From an uncultured Acidimicrobiales bacterium (GTDB lineage Bacteria; Actinomycetota; Acidimicrobiia; Acidimicrobiales; SZUA-35): 64,000 bases of DNA. A program made the position numbers and the translations under genes. Numbering within the stretch: the first letter of the stretch is position 1; every line of letters starts with the position of its first letter. Below, one piece after another: positions 8,231 through 17,586 of this stretch. The stretch covers positions 85,613 to 149,612 of the forward strand of contig CAKZXA010000037.1 in the NCBI GenBank assembly GCA_937922045.1. The letters are read 5' to 3'. The notes beneath the pieces were generated by a model. It was not told the origin of the DNA and made no database searches. It saw nothing but the letters and a program-made list of their open reading frames with translations.

Positions 8231-9031
8231 CTAGCGGCCCTTCCACTCCGGCTTGCGTTTTTCGGCAAAGGCCTTCGGGCCTTCTACAAAATCTTCACTG
8301 TGGCGAAGCGATTGAACCGCCTCATAGCGGTGCTCATGAGCAGCCCGCACGCCACCTTGTTCGAAGCCGCCCATCGCCGCCTCCTTGGTAGCCCGAATCG
8401 ACATGGGAGAACACTCGAGGATCATGGCCGCCCAGCGGTGAGCGGCATCGAGAAGCTCGGGCTGTGGTACAACCTCGTTCACGAAGCCAAGCTCCTTACC
8501 CTCGGCTGCCGACACATGACGCCCCGTGAGCATCATGCCCATGGCGTTCTTGAGCCCTATCTGGCGAGGAAGCCTGTGTACCCCGCCAGCGAGGGCGGCG
8601 AGGCCGACCTTTGGTTCGGGTAGGGCAAACCTTGCGTTGTCGGAGGCGATGATCAGGTCGCAGGCCAAGGCGATTTCGAAGCCGCCTCCCATCGCCACCC
8701 CGTTGACCGCAGCAATAACGGGCTTGTTCAGATCCCAACGAGAGGTGAGCCCACCGAAGCCAGCGTCGGGCATGGCCGACCGATCGCCGCCTTCGGCCTG
8801 GTACCTCAGGTCGTTGCCAGCGCAGAAGGCACGATCTCCGGCGCCCGTCACGATCGCCACCCAAAGTTCGGGATCGGACTGGAATTCGTCGAAAAGTGCA
8901 GCCATAGCGGCATTGCCAGGCGGGTGCAGGGCATTCATCCGCTCGGGACGATTGATCGTGATCAGGAAAATGTTGCCGTCGCGTTCAGCGACAGCGAAGT
9001 CTTCGGTGTTTTCTGGGGCAGATTCGGCCAT
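8231..9031 (-). CDS. Enoyl-CoA hydratase/isomerase (crotonase family, CaiD-like)
   Basis: A 266-residue crotonase-fold protein acting on acyl-CoA thioesters in the cytoplasm. It has the oxyanion-hole segments AFCAGNDL and AVNGVAMGGGFEIALACDLI, the first active-site Glu in FALPEPKVGL and the second acidic position in SAAEGKELGFVNEV. The sequence style resembles carnitinyl-CoA dehydratase and related hydratases rather than the trifunctional enzymes. It is immediately upstream of the monooxygenase with no gap, and a second crotonase gene lies 1.2 kb further upstream on the same strand. The exact substrate is not recognisable. Confidence 0.9.
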   Translation of the reverse strand: MAESAPENTEDFAVAERDGNIFLITINRPERMNALHPPGNAAMAALFDEFQSDPELWVAIVTGAGDRAFCAGNDLRYQAEGGDRSAMPDAGFGGLTSRWDLNKPVIAAVNGVAMGGGFEIALACDLIIASDNARFALPEPKVGLAALAGGVHRLPRQIGLKNAMGMMLTGRHVSAAEGKELGFVNEVVPQPELLDAAHRWAAMILECSPMSIRATKEAAMGGFEQGGVRAAHEHRYEAVQSLRHSEDFVEGPKAFAEKRKPEWKGR

Positions 9032-9064
9032 TGCACGACAGTAGCGAAGCGCATTGGCTGTCGC

Positions 9065-10132
9065 CTAGTTGTCGACGGCGACTGGCTCTTCTTCTGCTTC
9101 TAAGGATGATTGTGGGGTGGCTGCCGAGGCCGAGGCCAGAAGCGGGTCGGAGGCCAGAAGGATGCGATCCCGGTTAAACGGATAGAGGAGCTGGCCTGTC
9201 AGGCTCGTCAGAAGATCGACCGGCGAGTATGACTTCGGTTCAGGGAAGTTGGTGTCGCTGATCCCGGTGGGCGGGTACGAGGTCGAATCTGGGTGCTGAA
9301 ACCCGAAGAGCCGATCCCAGGTAAGAATGCTGGCGTAGTTGGCGTTGTAGTGAACGGGATCCAGTGAGTGATGGACCCGGTGCGACTGGGGGGTGACCAG
9401 GAAGTACCGAAGCGGCCCCAAATTGGTTCGAATATTTGCGTGTTGAAGTCTCGTAAACCAGCCAGCCACCAGGCTGATCACCAGCACGGCTTGTTGTTGC
9501 TCAAGGAAACTTGGGAAGAAAAAGAAGAAGGGCAGAAAAAGTATGAAATGTTCGATTATGTAGTCGATCGGGTGGAGTTTGTTGGTGGTAAAGACGTTCA
9601 GGTCCGCCTGTGAATGGTGGACGATGTGGAAACGCCAGAACAGTGGCACCCGATGTTTAATAACGTGGGCAAACCACGAACCGAAGTCGGCAATGGTAAG
9701 CCCGGCTAAGGCGGCCAGCCACAGCGGCCATGATCGAGTGGAATCGAGCACCGGCACGTTGGCTGTGTCGCGAAGCCAATCGGCAGCGGGAAGCGTTAGC
9801 ACCGCCGCCAATGCTCGAGCTACGGGAAAGATAGCCAGCATAAAGAAGGCATCGAGCAGGACCGACGGTGACATGATTCGCTGCTCAGGGTTGGCGGGAA
9901 AGAAATGTTCCAGCAGAAATATGGCTGGGATTACCACGAGAAACTGAATCGAAACGATGAGCAGTAGCGACTCGCCAAGCATCGATTGCACCGCTTGCCC
10001 GAGCCCACCGGGTCGTCCCGTAGCGAGCATGTAGACAGCAAAAACCAGAAGGCTTGCTACCGCTATGTTTCCGACATATTTTCGCCCTGCCGTTAGGAAT
10101 GTCGGCGTTTTGACGGCCACCGGCTTGACCAT
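9065..10132 (-). CDS. Sterol desaturase / fatty acid hydroxylase family membrane protein
   Basis: An integral-membrane di-iron enzyme of the FA_hydroxylase family, 355 residues, with about five or six hydrophobic segments. The histidine clusters are present in order: HVIKHRVPLFWRFH and HIVHHS, an intermediate HPIDYIIEH, and QHANIR followed by SHRVHHSLDP. These ligate the di-iron centre in C-5 sterol desaturases, alkylglycerol monooxygenases and related hydroxylases. The protein probably hydroxylates or desaturates a lipid or sterol in the membrane. It lies between two crotonase genes and close to the BVMO gene, which fits sterol or lipid side-chain metabolism (inference). ATG start at 10132. 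Confidence 0.88.
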   Translation of the reverse strand: MVKPVAVKTPTFLTAGRKYVGNIAVASLLVFAVYMLATGRPGGLGQAVQSMLGESLLLIVSIQFLVVIPAIFLLEHFFPANPEQRIMSPSVLLDAFFMLAIFPVARALAAVLTLPAADWLRDTANVPVLDSTRSWPLWLAALAGLTIADFGSWFAHVIKHRVPLFWRFHIVHHSQADLNVFTTNKLHPIDYIIEHFILFLPFFFFFPSFLEQQQAVLVISLVAGWFTRLQHANIRTNLGPLRYFLVTPQSHRVHHSLDPVHYNANYASILTWDRLFGFQHPDSTSYPPTGISDTNFPEPKSYSPVDLLTSLTGQLLYPFNRDRILLASDPLLASASAATPQSSLEAEEEPVAVDN

Positions 10133-10204
10133 ACCTTTTCAAGTGTAGCAATGACCTGATCCGCGTCAGGTCAGTAGGTAATTTACCCTGTTGCGTACCA
10201 GCCT

Positions 10205-10990
10205 CTAGCGGCCAGTCCATTGAGGGGCACGACGTTCGAAAAACGCAGATACGCCTTCGGAAGAGTCTTCCGATTCGCCGATGATGCGGCGCGCCTGTTG
10301 GGTAAGTTCCCAGCCTCGGGCATCGTCGGTGCTGGCGAGCGCATCGACCACCTGGAGCGACTGCTGCACGGAGATAGGCGCATTGGCCTCGATGGCCGAG
10401 GCCAGCGCCAACGCGTTGGCAAGGACGTGGCCCTGCTCGACCACTTCGGCGACCAACCCGAGTCGGTGGGCCTCGGCAGGTGCCAGCTCAGCTCCGGTCA
10501 AAAGTAGATATTTCGCTACGTTGAGCGGAAGCACCCGCGAGGCCCGAAAGAGGGCGCCGCTGGTGGCGACGAGACCGCGTTTCACCTCGGGCAACGCAAA
10601 CCGAGCCTCGGCCGAGGCCACAACCAGATCGCAGGCCATCACGACCTCGAAGCCGCCGCCGAAGGCAACGCCCTCCACCGCCGCGATCAGCGGCTTGCGT
10701 CGGGTTCGGCCGACGACACCGTAGACGCCGCCTCGTTCGGTTGGTGTACCGGAGGTGGCAGCCATGTCGGTTCCCGCGCAGAACATCTCGGTCCCGCCGG
10801 TGAGAATTCCAACCCAGAGGTCGGGGTTGTCGTCCAGCTCGTTCAAGGCAGTATCTAGAGCTTCGGTCATTGCCCCGTCGATGGCGTTGCGCTTCGCGTG
10901 TCGGGTCATGGTCACAACAAGGGTGTGGCCGACGACATCGACCTTTGCCCGGTCGGGATTTACAGTGAAACCTTTTGAGAGCGCGGTCAT
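10205..10990 (-). CDS. Enoyl-CoA hydratase/isomerase (crotonase family)
   Basis: A 261-residue crotonase-fold protein. It shows the oxyanion-hole segments MFCAGTDMAA and AVEGVAFGGGFEVVMACDLV, the acidic residue in FALPEVKRGLVATSGALF and LAPAEAHRLGLVAEVV. The ATG at 10990 is preferred: a longer frame runs upstream to 11146 but those extra residues are not crotonase-like and overlap the glycosidase-like gene on the same strand. The upstream SD is weak. It is a paralog of the crotonase at 8231-9031 with the hydroxylase gene between them; the substrate is unknown. Confidence 0.88.
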   Translation of the reverse strand: MTALSKGFTVNPDRAKVDVVGHTLVVTMTRHAKRNAIDGAMTEALDTALNELDDNPDLWVGILTGGTEMFCAGTDMAATSGTPTERGGVYGVVGRTRRKPLIAAVEGVAFGGGFEVVMACDLVVASAEARFALPEVKRGLVATSGALFRASRVLPLNVAKYLLLTGAELAPAEAHRLGLVAEVVEQGHVLANALALASAIEANAPISVQQSLQVVDALASTDDARGWELTQQARRIIGESEDSSEGVSAFFERRAPQWTGR

Positions 10991-11001
10991 GGACCGCAAC
11001 C

Positions 11002-12186
11002 CTAGTTTGTGGCCTGGAACCGACGGAAAACGTCGGCGGCTGATCGTTCGGTTCGGTCCGAAGAAATCAAGGAAGCCGGGGCCTGCGGTGCTGCCTTCGG
11101 GCCAGAGCTGTCCAGCCGGTATCCCTCGATCGGTGAACTCTGCCACCAGCCAGCGAGCTTAGTCCCGGCGGTCATCTCCGCGGCTGCATCCATCATGGCT
11201 TGCTGATGATCGGGCTGGGAGTGGCCGTCGTCGACCACCCCAGCCAAGGAACCGGCGGCCACGAACTCGTGATCTGAGAGCTCATCGACCGCCTGGTGGA
11301 GAGCCTCAATCATCAGGTTCGGAACGGGGCGTTGTGTCTGCCATCGCCCCTCCTCGTCCACCAGTACTGGCGGACGCAGCTCAACGATGACCCGATCGAA
11401 GGCGCCCCGAAGCTGGGGCACCTCGAGCTCGGGAAGACCGCCCGCGATCTGACGGCCCTCGCCCAAGGCGGCCAACCACGGCTGCCACAAGAGGCGTTCG
11501 GTGTTCGTGGCCTGCTGCTGGGCCTTCACGTTCTCGAAACCACTGTCTGAAGGCGCGGCTCGAATCATCCTGACGGTCTGATACGTGGCGACGGGAGCCG
11601 TGCCTGCGAGCAACCGCCAGGCCTCGCCATCGGCCCACATCGAGGCCCGCACCGCTTCAGCCGCCTTCACAACGTCGCTGACCCCAGGCGGAGCGCTGGC
11701 ATGGAGATACCGTCGCAGCGCCCACAGCAAGGGTTCGCGTTGGGGAACCCAGCCGGCTACGAGATGGCCAAATGTTTCACCTACTCGGTCGATGTGGCGC
11801 GGCCAGGTCAGCTTGCGACTCTCGTCATCGAGGAAGCCGCCGTCGTCATCGCTGAACCAGCCCGGCAGAGTGCCATCGACCAGGCAGAGCCATGGCTCGA
11901 GGCCGAGCTCACTTGCCACCTCAAGACGTTCGGTGAGCAGCTCGACCGCTTCGGCACTGTATGGCGAAGGCGCCGGATGTGGCGCCAATCGGGCCCACTC
12001 GGCCGTTAGCAGCACCGAGCGGGCGCCAAGCCCGGCGAGTTGGGCGAGATCATCGCGCCAGGTCGTGGCGAAACCGGCGCCGTCGCCGGCGTTGGCTGCT
12101 CGGCCAGCTTGGATCCAACGTGACCAGTCTGCTGTCGGCGCCACGCCGTCCAGTTCGGCTGAGGTCAGCACTGCTCCGAGTTCCAT
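11002..12186 (-). CDS. Glycoside hydrolase family 1-like protein, probably lacking the catalytic nucleophile
   Basis: A 394-residue TIM-barrel protein resembling beta-glucosidases of GH1. The N-terminal half aligns well (TTWRDDLAQLAGLGARSVLL, AEWARL, then GLEPWLCLVDGTLPGW). The acid/base motif T-x-N-E-P appears as PQREP with Glu151 kept. The nucleophile motif ITENG is replaced by a VAAGSL-like segment before DDGHSQPDHQQ, so the second catalytic Glu seems absent. The start is placed at the ATG at 12186, after the lipoprotein stop at 12278; the frame stays open further upstream but overlaps that gene. It may be a non-catalytic carbohydrate-binding barrel or have an altered mechanism. Confidence 0.65.
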   Translation of the reverse strand: MELGAVLTSAELDGVAPTADWSRWIQAGRAANAGDGAGFATTWRDDLAQLAGLGARSVLLTAEWARLAPHPAPSPYSAEAVELLTERLEVASELGLEPWLCLVDGTLPGWFSDDDGGFLDDESRKLTWPRHIDRVGETFGHLVAGWVPQREPLLWALRRYLHASAPPGVSDVVKAAEAVRASMWADGEAWRLLAGTAPVATYQTVRMIRAAPSDSGFENVKAQQQATNTERLLWQPWLAALGEGRQIAGGLPELEVPQLRGAFDRVIVELRPPVLVDEEGRWQTQRPVPNLMIEALHQAVDELSDHEFVAAGSLAGVVDDGHSQPDHQQAMMDAAAEMTAGTKLAGWWQSSPIEGYRLDSSGPKAAPQAPASLISSDRTERSAADVFRRFQATN

Positions 12187-12277
12187 AGGCGCAAGTAAAG
12201 CACCGGCTCGGCTGGCATCAAACAGTGCCTGGGGTAGAGCGGCCTGCTCGCTGGCCGTGATGGCTGAAGCCGAGGTG

Positions 12278-12688
12278 CTAGTACTTGACCTCGCCCGGTT
12301 GACCACCGCTGACGCCCTCGACCAGTCCAGGCGTCGATTCGCAATCGAATCGCTTTCCGTAGCCGGGGCCGTCGTCGCTCTTGTTGTTGCCCGCCTTGAC
12401 CCAAACAGTGGTGATGTCGGCCATATCAACGCGGTAACGCTTACCCGACATGTCTTCGAACTTTGTGTGTTCGCCGCCAACTTGTTCGACGACGACATTT
12501 GAGATGTCATGCCGCTCGGTTTCGATGTCGGCACCGGCTTCGTCACACGTGACCGTGATCGGCTGCTCGGCAAAGGCCAGCGAGTCGGCTGGTTCGGCCA
12601 GCTGGTCGTCAGAGCCGCAACCGGCGCCGAGCAGGGCCGATGCCACCAGGACCGATGCAGACAATCTTGTTCTTCGAGCGTTCATCAT
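12278..12688 (-). CDS. Small putative lipoprotein
   Basis: A 136-residue exported protein. The N-terminus has a basic stretch, a hydrophobic core and a lipobox ending in LLGAGC, so cleavage and lipidation at that Cys are expected. The mature part contains two more cysteines (TVTCDEAG and RFDCEST), possibly one disulfide, and no domain I recognise. It is transcribed away from the HTH-metallopeptidase gene; the 147 bases between them should hold both promoters. The glycosidase-like gene follows on the same strand. Confidence 0.65.
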   Translation of the reverse strand: MMNARRTRLSASVLVASALLGAGCGSDDQLAEPADSLAFAEQPITVTCDEAGADIETERHDISNVVVEQVGGEHTKFEDMSGKRYRVDMADITTVWVKAGNNKSDDGPGYGKRFDCESTPGLVEGVSGGQPGEVKY

Positions 12689-12835
12689 TGCCTCCGGGGC
12701 ACGTGGGTTTACTTCGCATGCTTCGGTCGATGTGGTGCCACCATTGAGCGCGAGTTTTATGGGGAGTCACGTCAGCCGACGCTGCCGGCCGAAAAAGGCG
12801 TAACGGTCATCGCCGTGCCCGCCGATGACCTAGGT

Positions 12836-13996
12836 ATGAGTGGACATGGCGAATCGCCGATTCCTGCCCATCGGTTCGGAGCACTTCTTACCACCAGCCG
12901 GGTTAGCCGAGGTCTAGAACTGGAAGACCTGGTCGAGATCTCTGGCGGTTCCTATAGCGCCGAGGCCCTCTTCAAGGCTGAGCGTGGCTTGCTGCAGCTC
13001 GAAGATGATGTGCTGCGAAGACTCTGTCGTCTCTATGAGGTAAAGGTAGGTTCTGCGCAGGACAACAGAAGTCGGCTCGTGGTCGACCTAAGCTCTCGGC
13101 GCCTAGCGGTCGGTGACCAGTCGATCGATCTGAAACTCGGAGGCATCGACCGAAGTGACGAGGAGCAACACGAGCGGCAGGTCGCCTACATCCTCGAACG
13201 CTACCTGTCGCTTGTTTACATCTTGCGCCAGATCGATCCCGGTGAACAGCTTCCGCTGCGGGAGCCTGATCTCCTCGTTCTTTCCCAGAGTCTGACCTAC
13301 GAGGTCGAGAGTCTTGAACGCCTTCTCACCTCAATGATGCGAAGTCCGGCGGTGAGCGGCCGAACCAAAGCCCTTCTCAAGCGGTTCCTGGTACCAAACG
13401 CTGGCTTGATGGTCGGGACCTTGGCCTTGGGCGCCCTCGTCATCATCGGCGGCTCCGATGTTGGATCGCTAAGCACACCGGTATCTGAGCGGCAGATGGT
13501 CGCCTACAGCGAGGGCGACACGCTAGCCGCCGCCACCCCTGGCTCGGAGGTGCGAACGCAGGCCGAGTTGACGGCCATCGGAGCACAGGCCGAGGCCATG
13601 ATCGGCTACGACTGGAAATCGATACTTCCGGAGTGGACGGTTACTTACATGAACGACAGCGCGCGTTACAAGGGCCTTACCCAGCGGTCGACAAAATCGA
13701 TCGTGATCTATGTCGACGCTGGCGCCGCCGCCCACGACGTCGCCGGAGTGTTGGCCCACGAGATCGGCCACGCGATCGATATCACCCACCTGGACGACGA
13801 CGCCCGCGTGCGATGGCTGAAGGCCCGAGACCTGCCCATGGTTTGGTGGGCAGGAGACGGACTGAGCGATTTCAGCGTTGGCGCCGGCGATTTCGCCGAA
13901 GCGGTGGCCGCCTCCTGGGTAAACTCGCCGAGCGATTCGAGCTTCGGGGCGTTCACCGAGGACCAGCTTTCCTTGGTCGAGGATCTTCTGCCCTAG
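12836..13996 (+). CDS. XRE-like HTH, membrane anchor and extracytoplasmic HEXXH metallopeptidase-like protein
   Basis: A 386-residue protein with an unusual architecture. Residues about 12-70 look like an XRE-type helix-turn-helix (FGALLTTSRVSRGLELEDLV). Residues about 110-170 are helical. One hydrophobic span (about 186-206, VPNAGLMVGTLALGALVIIG) would cross the membrane. The C-terminal domain carries a zinc-protease motif HEIGH (His308, Glu309, His312) followed by an acidic GDFAEAVAASW, a plausible third ligand. A cytoplasmic DNA-binding end joined to an external protease-like end suggests a one-component membrane sensor (inference). The start is at the ATG at 12836; an upstream extension is possible but not homologous-looking. 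Confidence 0.65.
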   Translation: MSGHGESPIPAHRFGALLTTSRVSRGLELEDLVEISGGSYSAEALFKAERGLLQLEDDVLRRLCRLYEVKVGSAQDNRSRLVVDLSSRRLAVGDQSIDLKLGGIDRSDEEQHERQVAYILERYLSLVYILRQIDPGEQLPLREPDLLVLSQSLTYEVESLERLLTSMMRSPAVSGRTKALLKRFLVPNAGLMVGTLALGALVIIGGSDVGSLSTPVSERQMVAYSEGDTLAAATPGSEVRTQAELTAIGAQAEAMIGYDWKSILPEWTVTYMNDSARYKGLTQRSTKSIVIYVDAGAAAHDVAGVLAHEIGHAIDITHLDDDARVRWLKARDLPMVWWAGDGLSDFSVGAGDFAEAVAASWVNSPSDSSFGAFTEDQLSLVEDLLP

Positions 13997-14074
13997 GGGT
14001 GCGCCCTTCTGGTCGACGCTCTCAACCCTGCACCCGCTTCGAGGCGGGCGACAGGCCTGGGCTAGGCTTAGCCG

Positions 14075-16102
14075 ATGGTCGGTCAGCGCTATCGCTACTC
14101 AAAGTGGGACGGAACGCAACGGGGTTTCGAGCTTGACGCTTTTGATGTGCTGGCGGAGCTGACCGATGATCTCATGTATCACGGCGACCCCATGGCCGCA
14201 CTGCGGCGCTTGATGCAGGACGGCTTTGAGGATCGAAACGGCGAGCGTGTTCAGGGTTTGCGCGAGATCATGGAACGCCTCCGTGAGGAACGTCAGGAGC
14301 GGTTGGAAAACTACGACCTCGGCGGCGTCTACGACGAGATCAATGATGAGCTTTCCGAGCTGACAGCTCAAGAGCGTCAGGCCCTAGAGGATCGCCACTC
14401 GCTCGCCGATCTAGAACTCGGAAGTTTGGCCGATACCGACGAGGATCGGCGGGCTGCGGAGCTGGCCAAGGAAACCACCACGAACAAGCAGATGCAGCTC
14501 GACATGCTGCCCGACGATCTGGCCGGCAAGGTTCGGGGGCTCCAGAACTACGAGTTTGAGTCGGATGAGGCCCAGTCACGCTTTGATGAGCTGCTCGACA
14601 GGCTTCGTCAGCAACTGATGGAGCAGCAGTTCGACCAGATGGCTGGAGCGATGGGCGATATGTCACCGGAAGACATGTCGCGCATGAAAGACATGATGGC
14701 TGAGCTCAACAAGATGTTGGAGCAGCGGGCTAGGGGTGAAGAACCCGACTTCGACAAGTTCATGGAAGAGTACGGCGACTTCTTTCCCAACAACCCTGAA
14801 TCGTTGGACGAACTCCTCGAGGATATGGCCCGCCAGATGGCGGCTATGCAGGCCTTGCTGAACTCGATGACACCCGAACAACGCCAGCAGCTGATGGACC
14901 TCTCCAACCAGCTGATGGAAGACCTCGACCTCAACTTCGAGGTCAGCCGGCTCGGCCAAAACTTGCAGGAGCTCTTCCCGGACGCAGGCTGGCAAGAGAG
15001 CTACGACTTCTCGGGCTTCGATCCCCTCGGCCTGGCCGAAGCCTCCGACATGATGCGCGAACTTGGCCAAATCGATCAGCTTGAACAGTTCCTTCGCCAA
15101 ACATCGAACCCGCAGGCTTTGGCCGAGGTCGATCTCGAGCAGGTGAAACGACTGCTCGGCGAAGAATCGGCCGCCTCCCTCGAACGGGTGAGCGAACTGG
15201 CCAAGATGATGGAGGAGCAAGGTCTTATCCAGAACAAGGAAGGCCGCCTTGAACTGACGCCGCGAGGCCTTCGTCGGCTTGGCCAGCAGGCGCTAGGCGA
15301 CCTCTTCAAGAGGCTTTCGCCCGACAAGATGGGCCAGCACGACAGCGACCGCACCGGCATCGGCCACGAGCGCAGCTATGCGACGAAGCCTTACGAGTTC
15401 GGCGATCCGTTCAACCTCAACATCGAACGGACCGTCGGAAACGCTCTGCGTCGTAGTGGGGGAGGGACCCCAGTCCGCCTGACGCCGGAAGACTTCGAGA
15501 TCGAGCAGACGGAACGGCAGGTTCGGTCCTCGACCGTGCTCATGCTCGACCTCTCACTTTCGATGCCGATGCGCAACAACTTCCTTCCGGCCAAGAAGGT
15601 AGCGATCGCACTCCACTCTCTGATCACCTCACAGTTCCCGCGGGACTACATGGGCATCGTGTCGTTTAGCGAGGTGGCCAAGGAGTTGACGGCGGCCCAG
15701 CTTCCCGAGGTCTCTTGGGATTTCGTTTACGGCACGAACATGCAGCACGCCTTCAGGCTGAGCCGAGCCATGCTGGCCCGCCAAACCGGGACCAAGCAGA
15801 TCATCATGATCACCGACGGCGAGCCGACGGCCCACCTGCTCGATGATGGCCGCCCGTTCTTCAGCTACCCGCCAGCCCAGGAGACCATCGAACAAACCCT
15901 GGCAGAGGTGATGCGCTGCACGAGGGATGGGATCACGATCAACACCTTCATGTTGGATCCCGACTGGGGATTGCGTGGCTTCGTCGAGCGAATTTCGGCC
16001 ATCAACAAGGGTCGCGCCTTCTTCACGAGCCCCGAGAATCTCGGCGACTACGTGCTCGTCGATTTCATCGAACACAAGCGAACACTGCTCAAAGGGCGCT
16101 AG
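14075..16102 (+). CDS. VWA-domain protein of the MoxR-partner type
   Basis: A 675-residue cytoplasmic protein. The first 400 residues are helical, Glu/Gln/Met-rich and probably coiled-coil. The C-terminal third is a von Willebrand A domain with an intact MIDAS motif D-L-S-L-S near residue 492 (MLDLSLSMPMRNN), a downstream threonine region (YGTNMQHA) and TDGEPT. Actinobacterial proteins of this shape are normally encoded next to a MoxR/Mg-chelatase-like AAA ATPase, with which they act as a chaperone pair. No such ATPase gene is adjacent here. ATG start at 14075. Confidence 0.8.
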   Translation: MVGQRYRYSKWDGTQRGFELDAFDVLAELTDDLMYHGDPMAALRRLMQDGFEDRNGERVQGLREIMERLREERQERLENYDLGGVYDEINDELSELTAQERQALEDRHSLADLELGSLADTDEDRRAAELAKETTTNKQMQLDMLPDDLAGKVRGLQNYEFESDEAQSRFDELLDRLRQQLMEQQFDQMAGAMGDMSPEDMSRMKDMMAELNKMLEQRARGEEPDFDKFMEEYGDFFPNNPESLDELLEDMARQMAAMQALLNSMTPEQRQQLMDLSNQLMEDLDLNFEVSRLGQNLQELFPDAGWQESYDFSGFDPLGLAEASDMMRELGQIDQLEQFLRQTSNPQALAEVDLEQVKRLLGEESAASLERVSELAKMMEEQGLIQNKEGRLELTPRGLRRLGQQALGDLFKRLSPDKMGQHDSDRTGIGHERSYATKPYEFGDPFNLNIERTVGNALRRSGGGTPVRLTPEDFEIEQTERQVRSSTVLMLDLSLSMPMRNNFLPAKKVAIALHSLITSQFPRDYMGIVSFSEVAKELTAAQLPEVSWDFVYGTNMQHAFRLSRAMLARQTGTKQIIMITDGEPTAHLLDDGRPFFSYPPAQETIEQTLAEVMRCTRDGITINTFMLDPDWGLRGFVERISAINKGRAFFTSPENLGDYVLVDFIEHKRTLLKGR

Positions 16103-16132
16103 AAATCGGGCCAAATCTGGCCTGAGCCGCTG

Positions 16133-17518
16133 CTATCGGCCGACGAGCGGAACGAGAACGATCGCTGGTGGTGCCAGTCCCTCGGATGCAGAGTCGACCG
16201 CGAAATAGCACCGCTGCAGGCCGCAGTTTTCGGCGCTTCCTGGGATTGTCCATTGAACGGTCGCGGCGCCATTCACCACATCGGCAAACTTCCAACCGCA
16301 ATACCCGTCACCACCGGGGCACCAGCCGATGGCTGTGTCGTCACCCGTGAGTCCGGTCGCTTCGACGGTCACGGTTTGCCCGCTCCGATACGGGGGCGGT
16401 TCGGCGATCGAAAGGGTGGGTCGTTGCGATGGCCAGCTCGCAGGCACGTCGATCGCTACTCGAATCGAGTCACCCTCATCCCCGAGCTCTCCGCCGCCAG
16501 GCTCGGGATGCAGCCACGACATTTTGATCGTGACGAAGCATGAGCTCGTCGCACAGTCGATCCATCCTCCATATCCATAAATGTTGCGCTGTAAGCGGAC
16601 TTCGAGAATCCCGTCTGAACCAATGCCGTCCAAGGAACCTTCGACGGCGTCCCCATCACAGACTGGACCAAAGAAGTGGAGCGGATCGCCCTCGTTTTCG
16701 TTTTCATCGCCGACGTTCCACCACGATGGCTGATCGATCAAGTCCTCGCTGCCGATCGGCGCACCGGCCGAGCCATACCCACACATCGAACCCACCGACC
16801 AATCGATCTCCAAGCGCTCTCGATCGAAACTGCCGTACTCGGAGATGGTCGCCTCGATACGTGCCAAGTCCTCGGGTGGCAAACGATTGAGGCTTTCGTC
16901 GAGGTCCATGTTGTTCGTATCGATTCGCACGACTCCGGGTTCGTTGGTCAACTCGGCAGAAACTCGCACCAGAGGCTCGGCCAGCTCGCCGGTGAACGTG
17001 AGAATCGCGCTGGTCAGGAACTCGCCAGCCTCATTCCGCCAGAGCAGCCGGCATGCAACGCCGGCCGCGCCGCAGTCGAGGGGTCCGGATGAATCGAAGT
17101 TTGAACGGGTCAGGTCAACGGTGACCGCCTGCGTCCCTGCTGGTGGCGTTCTGACCGGTTTAGGTTTGAGTGGTTCGGCGCCGCAGACTTCAGGCTCTTT
17201 GCCGACGACGGCACAGACTCGAGGCCACGAGTTGTAGAGGTCGATCGACGCGTCGTCATCGGCATAGAGCGTGACTTGCTGACCATCGATGTAGGGTCCG
17301 CCTGGCTCAATGTGCATCTCTCCCGCCGAAATCGACGGCAGCACGATTGGTGTTGCCGTGGTCGGTGCGCTCGTAGCCCTCAGTGCAGTCGTCGTCGGTG
17401 AATCGAGGGCCTCTAGGGGGTCTTGCTCGGAGCGCTCCACCGCGAGACCGTCGCCACACCCTGCAAGAACGATGACCATCCCAACGCTTCCTATGATGCA
17501 ACGCCACGACGTGCTCAT
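16133..17518 (-). CDS. Lipoprotein with repeated neocarzinostatin-like beta domains
   Basis: A 461-residue secreted protein. The signal peptide ends in a lipobox (VIVLAGCG), so it should be tethered to the outer face of the membrane. After a Thr/Pro/Ala-rich linker there appear to be three beta-sandwich-like repeats, each with paired cysteines; the last (YRSGQTVTVEATGLTG, WCPGGDGYCGW, CGLQRCYFAV) has the pattern of the neocarzinostatin family found in actinobacteria. The chromophore-binding function of neocarzinostatin is not implied. The ATG at 17518 is preferred over a TTG two codons upstream. It is divergent from the methyltransferase gene. Confidence 0.6.
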   Translation of the reverse strand: MSTSWRCIIGSVGMVIVLAGCGDGLAVERSEQDPLEALDSPTTTALRATSAPTTATPIVLPSISAGEMHIEPGGPYIDGQQVTLYADDDASIDLYNSWPRVCAVVGKEPEVCGAEPLKPKPVRTPPAGTQAVTVDLTRSNFDSSGPLDCGAAGVACRLLWRNEAGEFLTSAILTFTGELAEPLVRVSAELTNEPGVVRIDTNNMDLDESLNRLPPEDLARIEATISEYGSFDRERLEIDWSVGSMCGYGSAGAPIGSEDLIDQPSWWNVGDENENEGDPLHFFGPVCDGDAVEGSLDGIGSDGILEVRLQRNIYGYGGWIDCATSSCFVTIKMSWLHPEPGGGELGDEGDSIRVAIDVPASWPSQRPTLSIAEPPPYRSGQTVTVEATGLTGDDTAIGWCPGGDGYCGWKFADVVNGAATVQWTIPGSAENCGLQRCYFAVDSASEGLAPPAIVLVPLVGR

Positions 17519-17586
17519 AGCCAATCATCTCATAGCGGACGTCTCGCGCGCTGGGCAGGCTTCTGGACGTGCCCTACCGTTGGCTC

